Assembly: GCA_026129915.1 (NCBI GenBank)
Contig: JAHCHD010000042.1
Span: forward strand, 1-32,726
Origin: Bryobacterales bacterium
GTDB lineage: Bacteria > Acidobacteriota > Terriglobia > Bryobacterales > Bryobacteraceae
Direction of reading: 5' to 3'
DNA length: 32,726 nt
Made by a program: the position numbers and the translations under genes. The notes beneath the pieces were generated by a model. It searched no databases, was not told the origin of the DNA, and saw only the letters and a program-made list of their open reading frames with translations. Positions 31,364 through 32,726 of the stretch are shown here, one piece after another (positions within the stretch are counted from its first letter, which is position 1; each line of letters begins with the position of its first letter).

Positions 31364-32726
31364 GCCCTAGCCTCCTGTGCCAGCGGCAGTTCCGCTACCA
31401 CGGTTGTGCCCGCGCCAGGAGCGCTTTCCACATGAACCGATCCCCCAAAGCGCGCTGCACGCTCCTTCATGATGGCCACACCGAAGTGCCCGGGTTCAAT
31501 GCCTGCCGGGTCAAAGCCCTTGCCGTCATCCGCAATTCGCGCTTGTACCTGGTGTTTGCCAATCTGCAATCGTACTTCGATTCGCTTTGCATCCGCGTGA
31601 CGCGAGGCGTTCAACGCAGCCTCCTGGCAGATGCGCAGCACCCCCTGGGCAAGCTCAGCGGAGATACCGCCGGGGTCGCCTTCCACCTCAATGCTGCGCT
31701 CTATATTTTCATCGCGGACGATCTCGCGGAGTGACCTTTCGATGGCATTCGCAAGGCCCTCATGTTCAGCGCCGGCATGCCGCAAATCCCATATCACTCG
31801 CCGCGCCTCGTTACGGTAGTGGCTCACCATCTTGCCGGCAAGCTGAATGGAGTGGGAGGCGGCCTCGGGACGGTCCTCCAGCGCCTTCAGCGCCGACTCC
31901 AACTGCCACGAAATCGCCGAGAAGCCAGCGAGCAAGGTGTCGTGCCATTCCCGCCCGATGCGGTTGCGTTCCGCGGCTACCAGCGAAAAGCGTGCCCGCA
32001 CGTGTGACACCCGCCACTTGTAGAAGGTCCAGAGCAGGGCAAGCAGCGCGGCCAGGCACAGGGCGTAGAACCAGCCGGTTTCAAACCAGCGAGGCGGCTG
32101 ATGGATGAGCACGGAAACCGGCGCGCCCCATGTGGAACCAGGAAGCCGCGCCGCAATCTCGACAACATGATCGCCGGGCGAGAGCGAGTCCAGCCGCAGG
32201 CTACGCTGGCGTCCCAGGGGAATCCACTCGGGCTGCCAGCCGCTCAGGCGATAGCGGAACTCCACGCGATCGGTCGCTTGCAATCGATTGGAGGTGAAGC
32301 GGATCTCGTGCGCGCGGCCCAATGTGCGGGTATCGCCTGTCAGAACGCGGGGCGGCTGGGGATTCTCGAGAGCCTTGGGACGGACTTCCACCAAGCCGCG
32401 TACGCTGGGGAACCAGAGGTGCCCATTCGGATCGCGCCAGGCGGAGGGGAATCCAACGTTCTGGAACTGAACGGTTCGCAGGCCGTCGTCATCCAGAAAA
32501 GGCAACGGATCCACGCGAGCCTGCTTCCCTTGGGTTACTGCGTCCAACTCCTGAAGCGAAACTGCAAACAGGCCGCCGGGTGAACTCAGCCACAGCCTCG
32601 CTGCATGGTCTTCGAGAATGCCGTAAACCGGCAGTTCGGGCAAGCCGTGGCGCTGGTCAACTACAAATACCTGTTCGCCGTGAACGCGGACAACACCGTT
32701 GGCGCGGGTGGCTACCCAGATGTGGC
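31360..32726 (-). CDS. Two-component sensor histidine kinase with Reg_prop and Y_Y_Y domains (5' end outside window)
   Basis: The frame is open to the right edge of the window, so the N-terminal part is missing. The visible 454 residues start with Reg_prop-type propeller repeats (HIWVATRANGVVRV, ILEDHAARLWLSSPGGLFAV, WRDPNGHLWFPSVRGLVEV), then a Y_Y_Y-type beta-sandwich (FRYRLSGWQPEW, GDHVVEIAARLPG), one membrane helix (YALCLAALLALLWTFYKW), and a HisKA_3 dimerisation domain with its phospho-His in IGREWHDTLLAGFSA. It ends with a HATPase_c domain (EAALNASRHADAKRI, IADDGKGFDP, HFGVAIMKERAARFGG). It pairs with the overlapping NarL-type regulator. Such propeller kinases often sense polysaccharide fragments in the periplasm, which fits the glycan-related genes nearby; the ligand is inferred only. 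Confidence 0.92.
   Translation of the reverse strand, partial: HIWVATRANGVVRVHGEQVFVVDQRHGLPELPVYGILEDHAARLWLSSPGGLFAVSLQELDAVTQGKQARVDPLPFLDDDGLRTVQFQNVGFPSAWRDPNGHLWFPSVRGLVEVRPKALENPQPPRVLTGDTRTLGRAHEIRFTSNRLQATDRVEFRYRLSGWQPEWIPLGRQRSLRLDSLSPGDHVVEIAARLPGSTWGAPVSVLIHQPPRWFETGWFYALCLAALLALLWTFYKWRVSHVRARFSLVAAERNRIGREWHDTLLAGFSAISWQLESALKALEDRPEAASHSIQLAGKMVSHYRNEARRVIWDLRHAGAEHEGLANAIERSLREIVRDENIERSIEVEGDPGGISAELAQGVLRICQEAALNASRHADAKRIEVRLQIGKHQVQARIADDGKGFDPAGIEPGHFGVAIMKERAARFGGSVHVESAPGAGTTVVAELPLAQEARA

Overview
The window looks like chromosomal DNA of a GC-rich Gram-negative soil-type bacterium, most likely an acidobacterium of the Bryobacter/Solibacter kind. The evidence is two very large TonB-dependent receptors that begin with a carboxypeptidase-regulatory-like domain and end in Phe, a DUF1844 gene next to a PhnP-like hydrolase and ribF, several Tat/lipoprotein-type secreted enzymes, and Reg_prop/Y_Y_Y and SBP-type sensor kinases. 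This taxonomic call is inference from gene content. No RNA genes, IS elements or CRISPR arrays were found.

Layout. 1-1675 (+): the end of an OpcA-like gene, 6-phosphogluconolactonase (pgl) and a divergent peptide deformylase, all overlapping. 1703-4911 (-): a secreted multidomain protein joining a formylglycine-generating-enzyme-like domain (without the catalytic cysteines) to FN3 and rhamnogalacturonan-lyase-like (PL11) propeller regions, and upstream of it a glycine-zipper lipoprotein. 5243-7128 (+): two small overlapping ORFs that look like one frameshifted gene, then a 470-residue ORF joining a PemK/MazF-like toxin domain to a CBM9-like domain. 7172-11395 (-): a MOSC protein, a small membrane protein, an unknown protein, and a DUF1844 / PhnP-like hydrolase / ribF cluster. 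11524-14851 (-): a TonB-dependent receptor broken by at least six frameshifts confined to about 460 bp, followed by a good terminator. 14910-19030: a YbhE-type lactonase (-), a DUF4126 membrane protein (+), and an aminotransferase class IV / enoyl-CoA hydratase pair (-). 19037-19821 has no convincing gene. 19822-22955 (+): a small Cys-rich ORF and a BvgS/EvgS-like hybrid histidine kinase. 23027-29473 (-): a three-gene secretion/uptake unit made of an unknown Tat-type secreted protein, an intact TonB receptor and a sulfatase. 29724-30695 (+): corA. 30737-32726 (-): a Reg_prop/Y_Y_Y histidine kinase (cut by the window edge) overlapping its NarL-type response regulator.

Function. The theme is polysaccharide scavenging at the cell envelope (TonB receptors, sulfatase, PL11-like and CBM9-like domains) with sensor kinases, set among housekeeping genes (pentose phosphate pathway, flavin synthesis, protein maturation, Mg transport). 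The most unusual items are the PemK-like/CBM9-like ORF, the FGE-like/PL11-like fusion, and a hairpin that would mask the ribosome-binding site of the first gene of the sulfatase operon. Frameshifts in three separate genes (near 5.45, 11.2 and 12.1-12.5 kb) mean that local sequence errors must be excluded before any of the broken or fused genes is taken at face value.
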